A DNA stretch of 26,203 nucleotides from a virus. The position numbers and the translations under genes are program-made. Shown piece after piece: positions 11,983 to 21,031 of the stretch (positions within the stretch are counted from its first letter, which is position 1; the number at the start of each line of letters is the position of its first letter). Location: the IMG/VR virus record IMGVR_UViG_3300030102_000661, positions 1 through 26,203 of that record; one strand, given 5' to 3'. A model generated the notes under the pieces. The model did no database searches. It was not told the DNA's origin and was given only the letters and a program-made list of their open reading frames with translations.

Positions 11983-12558
11983 CTATCCTCCTATCTCTTG
12001 TGCTATTAGTATGGATATGCCTCTTTCGTAACCACTACCATCTAAATCATTAACTGTTCTATTAAGAAACAGTTCAGCACCTGAAGTAGTATTTGTAAAA
12101 GATACAGCATAGGTAATTGCTGACGTTGTATTAGGACTATCATAATAATTATAATGAGCTACATCAGCAGTACTAACAGCATCAGAAGTCCAATAACCCA
12201 TAGTAGTCTGTGCAATACCACTTCTTCTACTTCCGGCAACAGGAGCAGCTAGTTTTGTACTATCTCTATAAAAACTCCATAAGGTTGAATGGTTTCCAGT
12301 ATTATCTACTTCGTGAAATACATACGCAGTAAGTAGTATCTTAGAGTTAACTGACTTTGGTGTAATGCTTAATGATAAATGACTAGTTGAATCGTCTGCA
12401 TTTGAAGCTAACATTATCATGTCATTTGTGCCACTTTGTGTAAAACTCGTAACTCCAGTTTCTTGCTGAACTACTGTCTGCAATACAGCACCAGTTATAT
12501 AAGGAGTGCCAGTACCACTAGCATCTTGTATGTTGTCTACTTTAAGTATGCTTGTCAT
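11983..12558 (-). CDS. Tail fibre/adhesin protein B
   Basis: A 191-residue protein with the N-terminal signature MTSILKVDNIQDASGTGTPY seen in many marine phage tail fibres, then a beta-sandwich-like domain (SKILLTAYVFHEVDNTGNHS, TLWSFYRDSTKLAAPVAG...) that ends in GISILIAQEIGG. The N-terminal segment probably anchors the protein to the tail. The remaining beta-rich part is the candidate receptor-binding domain. It is preceded by AGGAGC. Confidence 0.7.
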   Translation of the reverse strand: MTSILKVDNIQDASGTGTPYITGAVLQTVVQQETGVTSFTQSGTNDMIMLASNADDSTSHLSLSITPKSVNSKILLTAYVFHEVDNTGNHSTLWSFYRDSTKLAAPVAGSRRSGIAQTTMGYWTSDAVSTADVAHYNYYDSPNTTSAITYAVSFTNTTSGAELFLNRTVNDLDGSGYERGISILIAQEIGG

Positions 12559-12559
12559 T

Positions 12560-13132
12560 CTATGCTCCTAACCTCATAACTACAAAACCAGTTCTTTGAA
12601 CACTAGTATTTCCAGTAAGATAACTGCCCCCAGCAAAACTTGATGTTACAAATTTAAACTTGTCGTTTGATGTATTTGTTACATTGAAAATAAAAGAATT
12701 TGAACCTATTGCTACTATTGTTCCTGATGTACCTCTATTGCCTTGAGTAACAACTGCAACTTCGCTATAACTTGAATTGTCTTGTGTAATATGTAGTGAG
12801 AAAGAAACTGCTTCATCTGAAGCAGCTATAACAAAACGACCAGTAAATGTTATTAAATATTTACCAGTTAATCCGAAACTAAAAATACCACTGCTTTGAG
12901 TTAAATTTGTTCCTATACCACCATATCCACTGCTATCATTTGCTTCCCAATTTGCAGTTACATCTCCATTTGTGCTAACATTAGTAGTAGTAGATAATCT
13001 CCATTGTTGTGCTACACTAATAAAATCGCCGACTGGAGCATTAGGAAAAGTAGCTACACCACCACTACTTATAGTCATGGCATTTGTTCCGTTGGTATGC
13101 GCTATGTTTTCTACACCTAGTTTACTGCTCAT
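12560..13132 (-). CDS. Tail fibre/adhesin protein C, jelly-roll (C1q/TNF-like)
   Basis: A 190-residue protein starting MSSKLGVENIAHTNGTNAMT, an anchor motif shared with adhesins B and D. The C-terminal 130 residues look like a C1q/TNF jelly roll: SGIFSFGLTGKYLITFTGRF, a loop, FSLHITQDNSSYSEVAVVTQ, and the final TGFVVMRLGA strand. AGGAG lies upstream of the start. Likely binds a host surface sugar or protein. Confidence 0.65.
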   Translation of the reverse strand: MSSKLGVENIAHTNGTNAMTISSGGVATFPNAPVGDFISVAQQWRLSTTTNVSTNGDVTANWEANDSSGYGGIGTNLTQSSGIFSFGLTGKYLITFTGRFVIAASDEAVSFSLHITQDNSSYSEVAVVTQGNRGTSGTIVAIGSNSFIFNVTNTSNDKFKFVTSSFAGGSYLTGNTSVQRTGFVVMRLGA

Positions 13133-13141
13133 ACTAATCTC

Positions 13142-13627
13142 CTATCCTATCAAATAACCTGACCAATGAGTCCATTCACCAGAGTCGCCATAAATTACAT
13201 CATTAGTATTATCTAAATATAAACCTAATGTATCTCCAACACCCATTTGATGAATAAAAGAACCACTTACAGTTTCATGATTAGATGAGTTTGTACTATA
13301 ATAATACACTAAGGTTGAGAGTGAACCTCCACTTGGTTGATACAAAAATCTATAAATATGAATGTCTGAATCATTTGGAGTTAATGCTATAAGAGAAAAA
13401 TGATATACCCCAGCTACTGGAGCAGTAAATATATTATTAGCAAAATGACCACCAACATTAAGCTCAGCAGTGTCCCAAGTAACTAATTGCTGAATCCCAG
13501 TTGCAGTTTGAGCCGATGTTTTTCTAACTCTAAAGGCTGGTCTTTGTGGTGTTAAAGGTGTTTCAGTAAAACTAACATTGCTACCAGTAGTTTTAGGCTG
13601 TATTTCGTCAACGAATAATTTAGACAA
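13142..13627 (-). CDS. Tail fibre/adhesin protein D, C1q-like domain
   Basis: A 161-residue protein. N-terminal anchor MSKLFVDEIQPKTTGSNVSF, then a clear C1q-like domain: PAFRVRKTSAQTATGIQQLV, NVGGHFANNIFTAPVAGVYH, a middle loop, FIHQMGVGDTLGLYLDNTND and final HWSGYLIG. C1q-like domains in phage fibres form trimers and bind ligands through loops. It overlaps the upstream gene by 8 bp. Confidence 0.78.
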   Translation of the reverse strand: MSKLFVDEIQPKTTGSNVSFTETPLTPQRPAFRVRKTSAQTATGIQQLVTWDTAELNVGGHFANNIFTAPVAGVYHFSLIALTPNDSDIHIYRFLYQPSGGSLSTLVYYYSTNSSNHETVSGSFIHQMGVGDTLGLYLDNTNDVIYGDSGEWTHWSGYLIG

Positions 13628-14087
13628 TGGTCAATACTCCATTAACTGTTAATGTTTTGTTTGTAGGTATTGTGTAATCCCCAGCTACCATTGCTCTTTC
13701 TCCACTAGCAATCGTTACATTATCTGTAGCTTGACTACCATTTATCCTAATGCCATCTCTATAAACTGTAGAACTAAACTTAGCACCAGTAACAGAACCA
13801 TCTGTAGGCACTACTGAATTACCAACTTCTCCAAGAGATACTATGTAATCTATTGTGTCTGATGTAGTCAGGTTTTCTGTAAATATTATGTTTGATCCTG
13901 ATACACTATAAGCATCTCTAGGTGCTTGTGTTACACCATTTACAGATACAATTAACTGTTCTGCTGTAGCTGGAGTAAATGCAGCTGTGCCTTTTGTTAA
14001 TGCAAAAGTATCTGTCGTACTTGAAATTGTTATATTGTCTAGCTTGTTATAACTTCCAGCAAGTACTGGCTTTCCAATATAGGGCAT
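13620..14087 (-). CDS. Tail fibre protein E (MPYIGKPV anchor)
   Basis: A 155-residue protein starting MPYIGKPVLAGSYNKLDNIT. A repeated fibre module follows: FALTKGTAAFTPATAEQLIV, SVNGVTQAPRDAYSVSGSNI and DTIDYIVSLGEVGNSVVPTD, then GSVTGAKF. Gene F encodes a paralogous module (MAYIGNPV, YINNVRQEPISAYTVSNVTV). The end is short and repetitive (TIPTNKTLTVNGVLTIV), so it may be a connector or a fibre stub rather than a tip. Confidence 0.68.
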   Translation of the reverse strand: MPYIGKPVLAGSYNKLDNITISSTTDTFALTKGTAAFTPATAEQLIVSVNGVTQAPRDAYSVSGSNIIFTENLTTSDTIDYIVSLGEVGNSVVPTDGSVTGAKFSSTVYRDGIRINGSQATDNVTIASGERAMVAGDYTIPTNKTLTVNGVLTIV

Positions 14088-14090
14088 TGT

Positions 14091-14342
14091 TTATACCTCT
14101 TGTGATTCCAAATGTTTTGTATAAGCTGTCTTTACAGCATCTGTATGTACTGCATTGCATATTGCTTTTACCTCTGCACTTTCATTACTTATATCTGCAT
14201 TAGGTGCGACTGAATGCCTATGAAAACTGCGACTTATTTCTGTGCCATCATCATAGATAATTCGTGCAGTTCTTACTTGAACGATTTTGTAATCACTTAC
14301 GATTTCTATTTTGTCTTGTACTGTTTTTTCTGTTAATGCCAT
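14091..14342 (-). CDS. Conserved small protein within the fibre cluster
   Basis: An 83-residue protein: MALTEKTVQDKIEIVSDYKI, then VQVRTARIIYDDGTEISRSF, HRHSVAPNADISNESAEVKA and a helical end. Relatives with 'VQVRTATII..DG.E..RSFHRH' are common beside fibre genes in cyanophages and pelagiphages. The function is unknown. A structural or chaperone-like role in fibre assembly is possible. AGGAG lies upstream. Confidence 0.7.
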   Translation of the reverse strand: MALTEKTVQDKIEIVSDYKIVQVRTARIIYDDGTEISRSFHRHSVAPNADISNESAEVKAICNAVHTDAVKTAYTKHLESQEV

Positions 14343-14351
14343 CTTTTTCTC

Positions 14352-14906
14352 CTAATCTTCAGTTAAATATGTAGCACTAAAAATAATATCATTAGAATTA
14401 CCTGAGTTTTTTAAATTGCTAGTCTCTAAAGCAAGAGCACGAGCATCTCTTGGGTCAGATGAATTATGAGTAACTAAATAAGCGTAATTTTGATTTGGTA
14501 GAATATAACCAGTAGAGGGAAAACGATCTGCATTCCAACTATTTGAATAACCAATATTTATAACAGAATATTCATTACCACTACTACCAGTTATATTTGT
14601 AAAAGGTAAGTTAAGAGTTATAGCACCTGAACCTCCTGATGTTGCATCAGTTCTAATTCTGCCTTGAATATGAACAAGTCGTCCTATTTTAGAATAATTA
14701 CCATTTGTGTTAGCATCATATGTAACTGTAGGATTACTTGTTGCACCACCATAAGTTGGTGAAAAAGTTCCCTCTTCATAGTCATCTAAAACTTCAGACG
14801 TTTGACCACTAGCATTACTTGTAGCAGAAAAATCTATACCTTTAGTATCTTGAAATACTATGTTTTCTGTAAGAGTACCTAAATTAGTTATTTTCGATAA
14901 TGCCAT
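14352..14906 (-). CDS. Tail fibre/adhesin protein G
   Basis: A 184-residue protein starting MALSKITNLGTLTENIVFQD. The LDDYEEGTFSPTYGGATSNP, YSKIGRLVHIQGRIRTDATS and GSGAITLNLPFTNITGSSGN segments are a recurrent phage fibre domain, in which the DDYEEGTF...Y.K.G..V...G pattern is widespread. The end is beta-rich (IIFSATYLTED). A fibre tip or accessory adhesin. Confidence 0.72.
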   Translation of the reverse strand: MALSKITNLGTLTENIVFQDTKGIDFSATSNASGQTSEVLDDYEEGTFSPTYGGATSNPTVTYDANTNGNYSKIGRLVHIQGRIRTDATSGGSGAITLNLPFTNITGSSGNEYSVINIGYSNSWNADRFPSTGYILPNQNYAYLVTHNSSDPRDARALALETSNLKNSGNSNDIIFSATYLTED

Positions 14907-14914
14907 TATTTTTC

Positions 14915-15748
14915 CTACCCTATTAAAACCATTTCAAATCCAAAGTCAGCGTATCCCAAAGATGCATTCTTACCGAACTGCACAGTATCATTTGCTGATA
15001 GTGAAAGTAATTTGACAGCAGATTGATCTTCATACTGACCAAAAGATTCTAACCACTCTCCATACATATTATTATTTACATAATAATGACCTATACGTCT
15101 TCCTGATGTACCTGAACCATGAGAATAATGACCAACAATTAGATAAACACCAGTTACAGGAACAGTAACAATACCAGTAGTAGTGTTGAGCATATTAAAG
15201 TCATTTTTATAAATTATAAGATGACCACCTGACACTAGGTTATGATTAGATGTTTCGTATGTAGTATACTTTAGCGAACCACTCACTCCAGCAACTGTTG
15301 CATTAGTAGCTGCGGCAGAAACAAATGGCTTGTTTGGTTGAGTAACATAGCCACTACTGTTAATGCTCATTCCAGTATTATTACCAGTACTGTCTTTAAT
15401 AGTAGAAAGGTTAAGTGTGCTATCGACCTTTGATGCAGTTACTGCACTATCAGCTATCTTTGCTGTGCTTACAGAACCATCAGGTGGAACAGTCGTTTGT
15501 ACTGCCCTGGCTAAATAAATTACATAAATATCATCTGTGCCTGATACAGTTCCAGTAAGATTTACTGTTACATTACTTACAGTATATGCACTTATAGGCT
15601 CTTGCCTTACATTATTGATATACAATGCTATGTCATTTTCGTTAGCTACTGCATGAGATAATGTAAGTGTTGTGCCACTAGCACCAGTTAAATCTTGTTT
15701 AAGTAAGCTGGTAAATGCTGTGTCTACTGGATTTCCTATATATGCCAT
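14915..15748 (-). CDS. Tail fibre protein F with C1q-like tip
   Basis: A 277-residue protein. The start at 15748 (MAYIGNPVDTAFTSLLKQDL) is chosen because it overlaps the upstream stop as TAATG. Residues 1-105 are the fibre module shared with protein E (ALYINNVRQEPISAYTVSNV, VPPDGSVSTAKI). A linker follows, and the C-terminal half is a C1q-like jelly roll: FNMLNTTTGIVTVPVTGVYL, a RRIGHYYVNNNMYGEWLESF strand pair, LLSLSANDTVQFGKNASLGY and the terminal FGFEMVLIG. Likely receptor binding. Confidence 0.75.
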   Translation of the reverse strand: MAYIGNPVDTAFTSLLKQDLTGASGTTLTLSHAVANENDIALYINNVRQEPISAYTVSNVTVNLTGTVSGTDDIYVIYLARAVQTTVPPDGSVSTAKIADSAVTASKVDSTLNLSTIKDSTGNNTGMSINSSGYVTQPNKPFVSAAATNATVAGVSGSLKYTTYETSNHNLVSGGHLIIYKNDFNMLNTTTGIVTVPVTGVYLIVGHYSHGSGTSGRRIGHYYVNNNMYGEWLESFGQYEDQSAVKLLSLSANDTVQFGKNASLGYADFGFEMVLIG

Positions 15749-16401
15749 TAGCTTATTGCATCCACTCTTGATAACCAAACATCTAAACTTGATACTGTGT
15801 TTGATTGAAAAAACATTCTATCACCATTTTGTGCCACCATTTTTGCACCTCCATCTAGTAGCTGCAAAGCACCACCTCTTGGTATTGGTGCATTCTTTAT
15901 AATGTAATGAACATTTGTAACTGTGATTTGACCACCATGATTACTATGATTGCTACAATAATAATATAACGTAGTTGGCGTTGAATCCGAGACAACAACA
16001 GTTAATGTGTTTGCACTTGAATCTCTTGTTACGCCAGTTGTATATTCAGAACCACCACTACCATGAGTGCCATCAGATGTTGTTGATAATGAAAATGGGT
16101 GTGCTGAAGGATATGTAAATACATAAGTAAATCCTCTAAGTAATGTGATATTTGGTCTTGTTGCTCCATCAAGCAAATATTGACTTGATACTACTGTTAC
16201 TGTGATTGCAAAGGGATCACCAGTATTACCAGTAAATGCACTACTTGTCATAAAACATGATGCTTCTATTTGATTTTCTGAGGTATTAGCCAAGTTAATA
16301 CCTACTATTGTGTTATCACTTCCAAAGTCAGTTCCATCAGGAATATCCTGGGGAATTGTGCCTACGCCAGTGATAAAATTTCTTTCAAAGTCTTGTGCCA
16401 T
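15748..16401 (-). CDS. Tail-associated protein with cupredoxin-like domain
   Basis: A 217-residue protein. Residues about 65-163 look like a cupredoxin (plastocyanin-like) domain: LRGFTYVFTYPSAHPFSLST with His101, and LYYYCSNHSNHGGQITV with Cys149, His152 and His155. In type-1 copper proteins these would be the His, Cys, His and axial ligands; here the usual Met is His155. Flanks are MAQDFERNFITGVGTIPQDI and PIPRGGALQLLDGGAKMVAQ, both typical of marine phage neck or tail proteins. Copper binding is inference. AAGGAG lies upstream. Confidence 0.7.
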   Translation of the reverse strand: MAQDFERNFITGVGTIPQDIPDGTDFGSDNTIVGINLANTSENQIEASCFMTSSAFTGNTGDPFAITVTVVSSQYLLDGATRPNITLLRGFTYVFTYPSAHPFSLSTTSDGTHGSGGSEYTTGVTRDSSANTLTVVVSDSTPTTLYYYCSNHSNHGGQITVTNVHYIIKNAPIPRGGALQLLDGGAKMVAQNGDRMFFQSNTVSSLDVWLSRVDAIS

Positions 16402-16413
16402 TGATTACTCCTT

Positions 16414-17751
16414 TTAAAGTGCCACAGCCATTGCAATAGCGAACCCAGCTGAAGCACCACCAGCTTCAACATTAACCCAAGCATTGCCAGTATAATATTT
16501 CAAAACACTATCATTACTGTTGAAGTACAGATCCCCAGCAGTAACTGTATCACCAGTTGGATTTGTAGCCGATGATCCATGATAAATATTTGAAAATTCA
16601 GTTTTAGATGCAGCAGCTTGTTCTGCATAATACCTGGCAGAAAATAAACCAGTATTTCCTACAGCTGTATTACTAGCAAAACTATTACCACCACCTAATG
16701 CCCAGTTTTTTGCAGATCCAGCATTTATTGTAGAACCACTAATTGCATACGATTTTGAACTAAACTCACCTTGACTATCAACAGCAGTTGCGTTTATTGC
16801 CCATTCTTTTGATGCGCCAACCTGATTAGTAACGCCAGTACCACCAAGAGCGTGCGCTTCAGAACTAAACTTACCAGTACCATTAACAACTTCACCAGTT
16901 GTTTTGGTTGCAAAATCTTCTGCTAGTTGTACATTTACTATTGCATTACTAGCTGTAGTTGCACTACCAGCAGCTGCGGTTGCACTATCAGCAGCTGCAA
17001 TTGCAGAATTAGCTGCGTTAGTAGCAGATGTTGTAGCACTAGCAGCATCAACTAATAATGTATATTTTGCACTATTAGCATTTGTTGTAAGTGGTTGCGC
17101 TCCACTGGATGTATGCGCAGAATTAACTAAAAATATATTATTAGTGCTTGTGTCCTTTACTATATCTCTTTCAGCATAAGCTGTACTAGCTGCCCAGTTT
17201 CCTCGTGATGTACCTATTGCAGTAGTGATAGTTAATTCACCTGAACTATCAAAAGAAAGTATTTTATCAGCACGATCACTAGCACTTGTAGTAAATTCAG
17301 TACTAGTCATTGTGTTTGTTCTTGAGATTTTAAGTGATCTATCAAGCTCTTCTTGCAGCTGTTGAGCTATCATAGTTATACGATCAAGAGCATTTTCATG
17401 GCTTTCAGCTGGGAACGGATCATTCTCAACATAGTCTGTTCCCTGGGTAAGAGTTAAGTTTCTTCTAATAACAACTTTTTCGCCTGATTGTGGTCTTTTG
17501 TCAGATGATGAAAAATGTGCATCACTGCTTGTACCAGTGTTAAATTTAAATAAAACATTACCACCTGATGAATTACCAGCATTTGTAACAACATAGTCTG
17601 TATCAAGTACTTTTACTGTCTCTATGCCAGTTGATGATCTTACAAGAACAGTTAAATCGCCATTAGCAAATATCTTAAAACCGTAAGGAAAGCTATGTTG
17701 TGTTCCATTTCCATCACCACTGCTAACGGTGGTTGTGCTAGATATTGTCAT
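16414..17751 (-). CDS. Tail fibre (T7 gp17 N-terminal domain)
   Basis: A 445-residue protein. Residues 1-150 match the T7 gp17 tail-attachment domain: 'DGNGTQHSFPYGFKIFANGD', 'SGEKVVIRRNLTLTQGTDYV', 'ENDPFPAESHENALDRITMI' and a coiled helix (AQQLQEELDRSLKISRT). After residue 180 come Ala/Ser-rich repeats (ATTSATNAANSAIAAADSAT), then repeated 'SSKEWA/SAKNWALGG' fibre segments, and a 'GDLYFNSNDSVLKYYTGNAW' ending. It should attach to the tail and carry the adhesins encoded downstream. Confidence 0.88.
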   Translation of the reverse strand: MTISSTTTVSSGDGNGTQHSFPYGFKIFANGDLTVLVRSSTGIETVKVLDTDYVVTNAGNSSGGNVLFKFNTGTSSDAHFSSSDKRPQSGEKVVIRRNLTLTQGTDYVENDPFPAESHENALDRITMIAQQLQEELDRSLKISRTNTMTSTEFTTSASDRADKILSFDSSGELTITTAIGTSRGNWAASTAYAERDIVKDTSTNNIFLVNSAHTSSGAQPLTTNANSAKYTLLVDAASATTSATNAANSAIAAADSATAAAGSATTASNAIVNVQLAEDFATKTTGEVVNGTGKFSSEAHALGGTGVTNQVGASKEWAINATAVDSQGEFSSKSYAISGSTINAGSAKNWALGGGNSFASNTAVGNTGLFSARYYAEQAAASKTEFSNIYHGSSATNPTGDTVTAGDLYFNSNDSVLKYYTGNAWVNVEAGGASAGFAIAMAVAL

Positions 17752-17761
17752 ATTTATACCT

Positions 17762-20700
17762 TTAATCTAATAAGTTATTATCAAAAAACACACGCTGTAA
17801 TTCTTCATTACCAGGCATTGCAAGCATTATTGGTAATGCAGCTTCATAAAAATTATCTTCAGCAGTTTTAATCATTTTCTTTTTTGCATCATCTTTTGCT
17901 CTTACATAAACTGGATGCACCATAAGAACTTTTAGATAATCTCTAAATTTATACATACCACTGCCCCTTGAACCTTGTACATTCAAACGCAGCATAACTT
18001 TATTTTTAGCTATTTCTGTTAGTTGCCCTCTTCTAATATTATCCAGGGCAACACCATTAATTCTTGCTTTTTCATCTGTTAAAGGCGCACCTAATCTAAC
18101 AAGTTCAGCAAAATAAGGTTCTATATTCTCTTCACCATATTTCATTTTAAATGGCGTAATGCTATTCCATAGAGCAAGCATTGGATTTACAGCAAAAGGA
18201 ACACCACGCTCTTTTTTAAATCCAAGCATATCGTATCTATATGCATAGTTTTCTTCTACACCTTTTGCATAAGGTATCGTCATAACTTGCTGGTTCCATC
18301 CGTATGCAACCGTGTCATAAAAAAACGTAGCTGCTGAATCACCATCTATATTTTTTTTAGTACCAACTAATGAGTATGGTATTTCTTTGAATGGATTGTC
18401 TGTATTTTGACTATCATCAAATAATTTTCTTACATCAGCAATAGTATAATATAATTGTGGTATTGCTGGTTGTTTACTAGGTATTATAGTGCCTTGTCCT
18501 TCAACACCCTCTTCACTATCTGTAAGTTTTTTTATGTTCCTAACAGCACTGCTATAAGGCAATGGAAATGCACCAACCATACTGCCTAACGGACTATCAA
18601 TAATTAATGATGGATCTGCATAATCAAAAGATCTTATGATAGACCCTAAACCCTGAAGGAACGGTAAGTCTCTGAAATAATCTACAGTTGCCACAGTAGC
18701 AGCTGAAACTAAATTTAGCCTATCTTCAGGATCATAAAACATTGTTTGATATTGAGCTGTACTTGCTGCAATACCTAAAAATGCACTTACTGGTTCTAAA
18801 CCCTGATAACTTACATAAACTAATTTACCATTCGGTAATCCAGTTTTTTCATTGTACATCGGCAACGGATCACCGTCATCATCCGTTGGAAAACCTTCAG
18901 CTCTATATACTAAACTGTATGGCTGCCATCCTGGGGGCAACATTTTCTGCGCTGTTGCATCTCTTGGATATGATCCAGTTATTTGACCATTAATCGCGTA
19001 CTCATGAAATATAGACATTGTCATTGCACCCAATGACATTTTACCCATAGCTCTTTGTTGCGCCCTTGCACCATTTTGCCCAAGAAGATTTTTTCTAATA
19101 GTACTACTTGGATTTAACATAGAAGCAGCAATAACTAGTGGATGCCCTTCTCCTATTCTTAACATACTATTTGTTGGCGCCTTGGCAAAAGGCATCAACA
19201 TTTTACCAAAAAAGTTTTTTCTAATACCTTTAGTAAATGACCCTAGTAATCCATCACCAAGATCATCTGTCATTGTTACATATCTAGCTGCGTTATCTAG
19301 TTCATCTGATTTATACTTTGGATCTAACAAAGTCATCATAGCATCATCAACAGCTACGTCTGTTGAATTACCTTTTGCTTTTGATGCTCTAGCAGTTCTT
19401 ACAGCTTGTTCATATAGCTCACCACGGCTTGAAATAACTCTCCAAAAATCATCTGCTGCTTGTAAAGCTGTACCTGGGTATCTAATTAACTTACCAATTT
19501 TATCAATAGCTTGACCAGCTGCACCTGATATATTTAATGTTTCAGAATCAATCGCCCTATAATTAGAGTTTTCAATTTTATTTAAAACATCGGCTGGTAC
19601 GCCACTTTCAAATGTTTTGCCCATAACAACATAGGCATCTCTTAATGATTTAGAATATCCATATACCCTGGCAAACAAATCTTCAAAATAAACACCTTCA
19701 GGATTTACTTGCTTACCAATTAATCTTTGACCAGTTCTAACGCCACTTCCTATACTAGCTGCCAACATATCAGCCATTAGATTGTACGTCATGAATAATG
19801 GCGTAGCTAACATATTTTTAAGATGAGTAGGCGCCCAACTTAATAAACCATTTATGTATACTTCTTGCCAAATATCACCAATCTTTTGATACCATGCACC
19901 AGCCACATATTTATTAGCATTTGCCTGACCACCAGTTTTAAGTGCGTCTAGATAACCTTTAGCCATATCTTGTGCTAATTTAGAGCCACCAGTTTCATCA
20001 AGTATAACTTGCGCCTGAACATCAGGAATATTAGTACCAGTTTTGATTCTAAATGATTGTAATGCCCTAGCTATTTCAGTTTGTGCGCCTTTTGCCTTCA
20101 TTTGTATTCCAGCATGAATAGACATTTGCCGCCTGAATGCTACCAGGTCATTTGGACTTGCATCACCACTTTCAACTTTTTTAGCTAACTCTTCTAATCT
20201 AGATGCTGACTTTTGTAACAAAACTCTTACAGCTGTCATTTCTTCAGCATTTAAGAGTTGTCCTGATTTTTTATTTAGTAATTTTTTTGTTAAACCAATT
20301 TCATCAGCAAGTAAGCCTGAAGCATTTGCAAGAGTTTCTTCGTTTGTTTGTATACCTCTTTTTTCTAATTCTTGTGGGTTTTTATATATTTCACTTATTG
20401 AATTGATAGCTCTATTAACATCACTGCCACTTTCAAAATTATTAAAATTAAAATCTAAACCAGTATCACTTGTAATTAGATCTTTTTTTCTTATCTCTAA
20501 AAAATCTAAAGCGTCACCTTCATTTGCAAGACCAGTTTGAAAATTTCTCATGCCTTTTTTAGCAACTGTATTTACTTCTTCATCAGCTGCTTTTTTTGCA
20601 AGGTTAATCAAATCGTCTTCAGGCTCTATTGCTACTTTTGCCTGAAAGCCACCCTTGGCAAATCTTTCTTGACCTTCAGGTGTTAAGACCTTTTCAGATA

Positions 20701-20968
20701 AGTCTTTTTGAACGCCTTTATAAGTTTCGTCACTTTTAAGTAAACCTTCAGTACTTGGTTCAGGAACTTTGTTAGTTGCGCCTGATCCTGATAAACCAGT
20801 ACCCATGCCGCCTTTATTTTGTCTGTTTATTATCTCACCAAACAAACCAAATATTTCTTTTCCTAGTCCAGCAGTTTGAATATTTTTGCTAACGTCAGGT
20901 CTTTTATCGGCAAAATTAGTCATGCCAGTAGCAGACGCTTCTAGCGTTTGTTCTTCAGGTGTTGCCAT
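17762..20968 (-). CDS. Very large ejection-type protein (T7 gp16 position)
   Basis: A 1068-residue protein. It lies where T7 places the largest internal core protein, between gp15-like genes and the gp17-like fibre, so it is probably ejected with DNA. The N-terminal third is helical. A hydrophobic and aromatic segment (WQEVYINGLLSWAPTHLKNM, LATPLFMTYNLMADMLAA) and later RKNFFGKMLMPFAKAPTNSM recall large polyvalent-type phage and plasmid proteins. No lytic transglycosylase motif is found at the N-terminus, unlike T7 gp16. GAGGA precedes the start, 10 bp after a transcription terminator. Confidence 0.6.
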   Translation of the reverse strand: MATPEEQTLEASATGMTNFADKRPDVSKNIQTAGLGKEIFGLFGEIINRQNKGGMGTGLSGSGATNKVPEPSTEGLLKSDETYKGVQKDLSEKVLTPEGQERFAKGGFQAKVAIEPEDDLINLAKKAADEEVNTVAKKGMRNFQTGLANEGDALDFLEIRKKDLITSDTGLDFNFNNFESGSDVNRAINSISEIYKNPQELEKRGIQTNEETLANASGLLADEIGLTKKLLNKKSGQLLNAEEMTAVRVLLQKSASRLEELAKKVESGDASPNDLVAFRRQMSIHAGIQMKAKGAQTEIARALQSFRIKTGTNIPDVQAQVILDETGGSKLAQDMAKGYLDALKTGGQANANKYVAGAWYQKIGDIWQEVYINGLLSWAPTHLKNMLATPLFMTYNLMADMLAASIGSGVRTGQRLIGKQVNPEGVYFEDLFARVYGYSKSLRDAYVVMGKTFESGVPADVLNKIENSNYRAIDSETLNISGAAGQAIDKIGKLIRYPGTALQAADDFWRVISSRGELYEQAVRTARASKAKGNSTDVAVDDAMMTLLDPKYKSDELDNAARYVTMTDDLGDGLLGSFTKGIRKNFFGKMLMPFAKAPTNSMLRIGEGHPLVIAASMLNPSSTIRKNLLGQNGARAQQRAMGKMSLGAMTMSIFHEYAINGQITGSYPRDATAQKMLPPGWQPYSLVYRAEGFPTDDDGDPLPMYNEKTGLPNGKLVYVSYQGLEPVSAFLGIAASTAQYQTMFYDPEDRLNLVSAATVATVDYFRDLPFLQGLGSIIRSFDYADPSLIIDSPLGSMVGAFPLPYSSAVRNIKKLTDSEEGVEGQGTIIPSKQPAIPQLYYTIADVRKLFDDSQNTDNPFKEIPYSLVGTKKNIDGDSAATFFYDTVAYGWNQQVMTIPYAKGVEENYAYRYDMLGFKKERGVPFAVNPMLALWNSITPFKMKYGEENIEPYFAELVRLGAPLTDEKARINGVALDNIRRGQLTEIAKNKVMLRLNVQGSRGSGMYKFRDYLKVLMVHPVYVRAKDDAKKKMIKTAEDNFYEAALPIMLAMPGNEELQRVFFDNNLLD

Positions 20969-20977
20969 GAGATCCTC

Positions 20978-21005
20978 AAAAAAAAAGGAGCGCCTAAAGC
21001 ACTCC
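20978..21005 (-). terminator. Intrinsic terminator upstream of the 1068-residue gene
   Basis: On the minus strand GGAGTGC-TTTAG-GCGCTCC forms a 7-bp stem (one G-U) with a 5-base loop, followed by nine T residues. It lies after the gene ending at 21032 and only 10 bp before the start at 20968. As it splits the late operon it may reduce expression of the downstream protein. Confidence 0.85.
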
Positions 21006-21031
21006 CACTATATATAGTCTTCTACCATATT

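Noticed and set aside
17762-20968. Lytic transglycosylase domain as in T7 gp16
   Set aside because: No Glu-Ser...GLMQ-type catalytic motif is visible in either very large protein.
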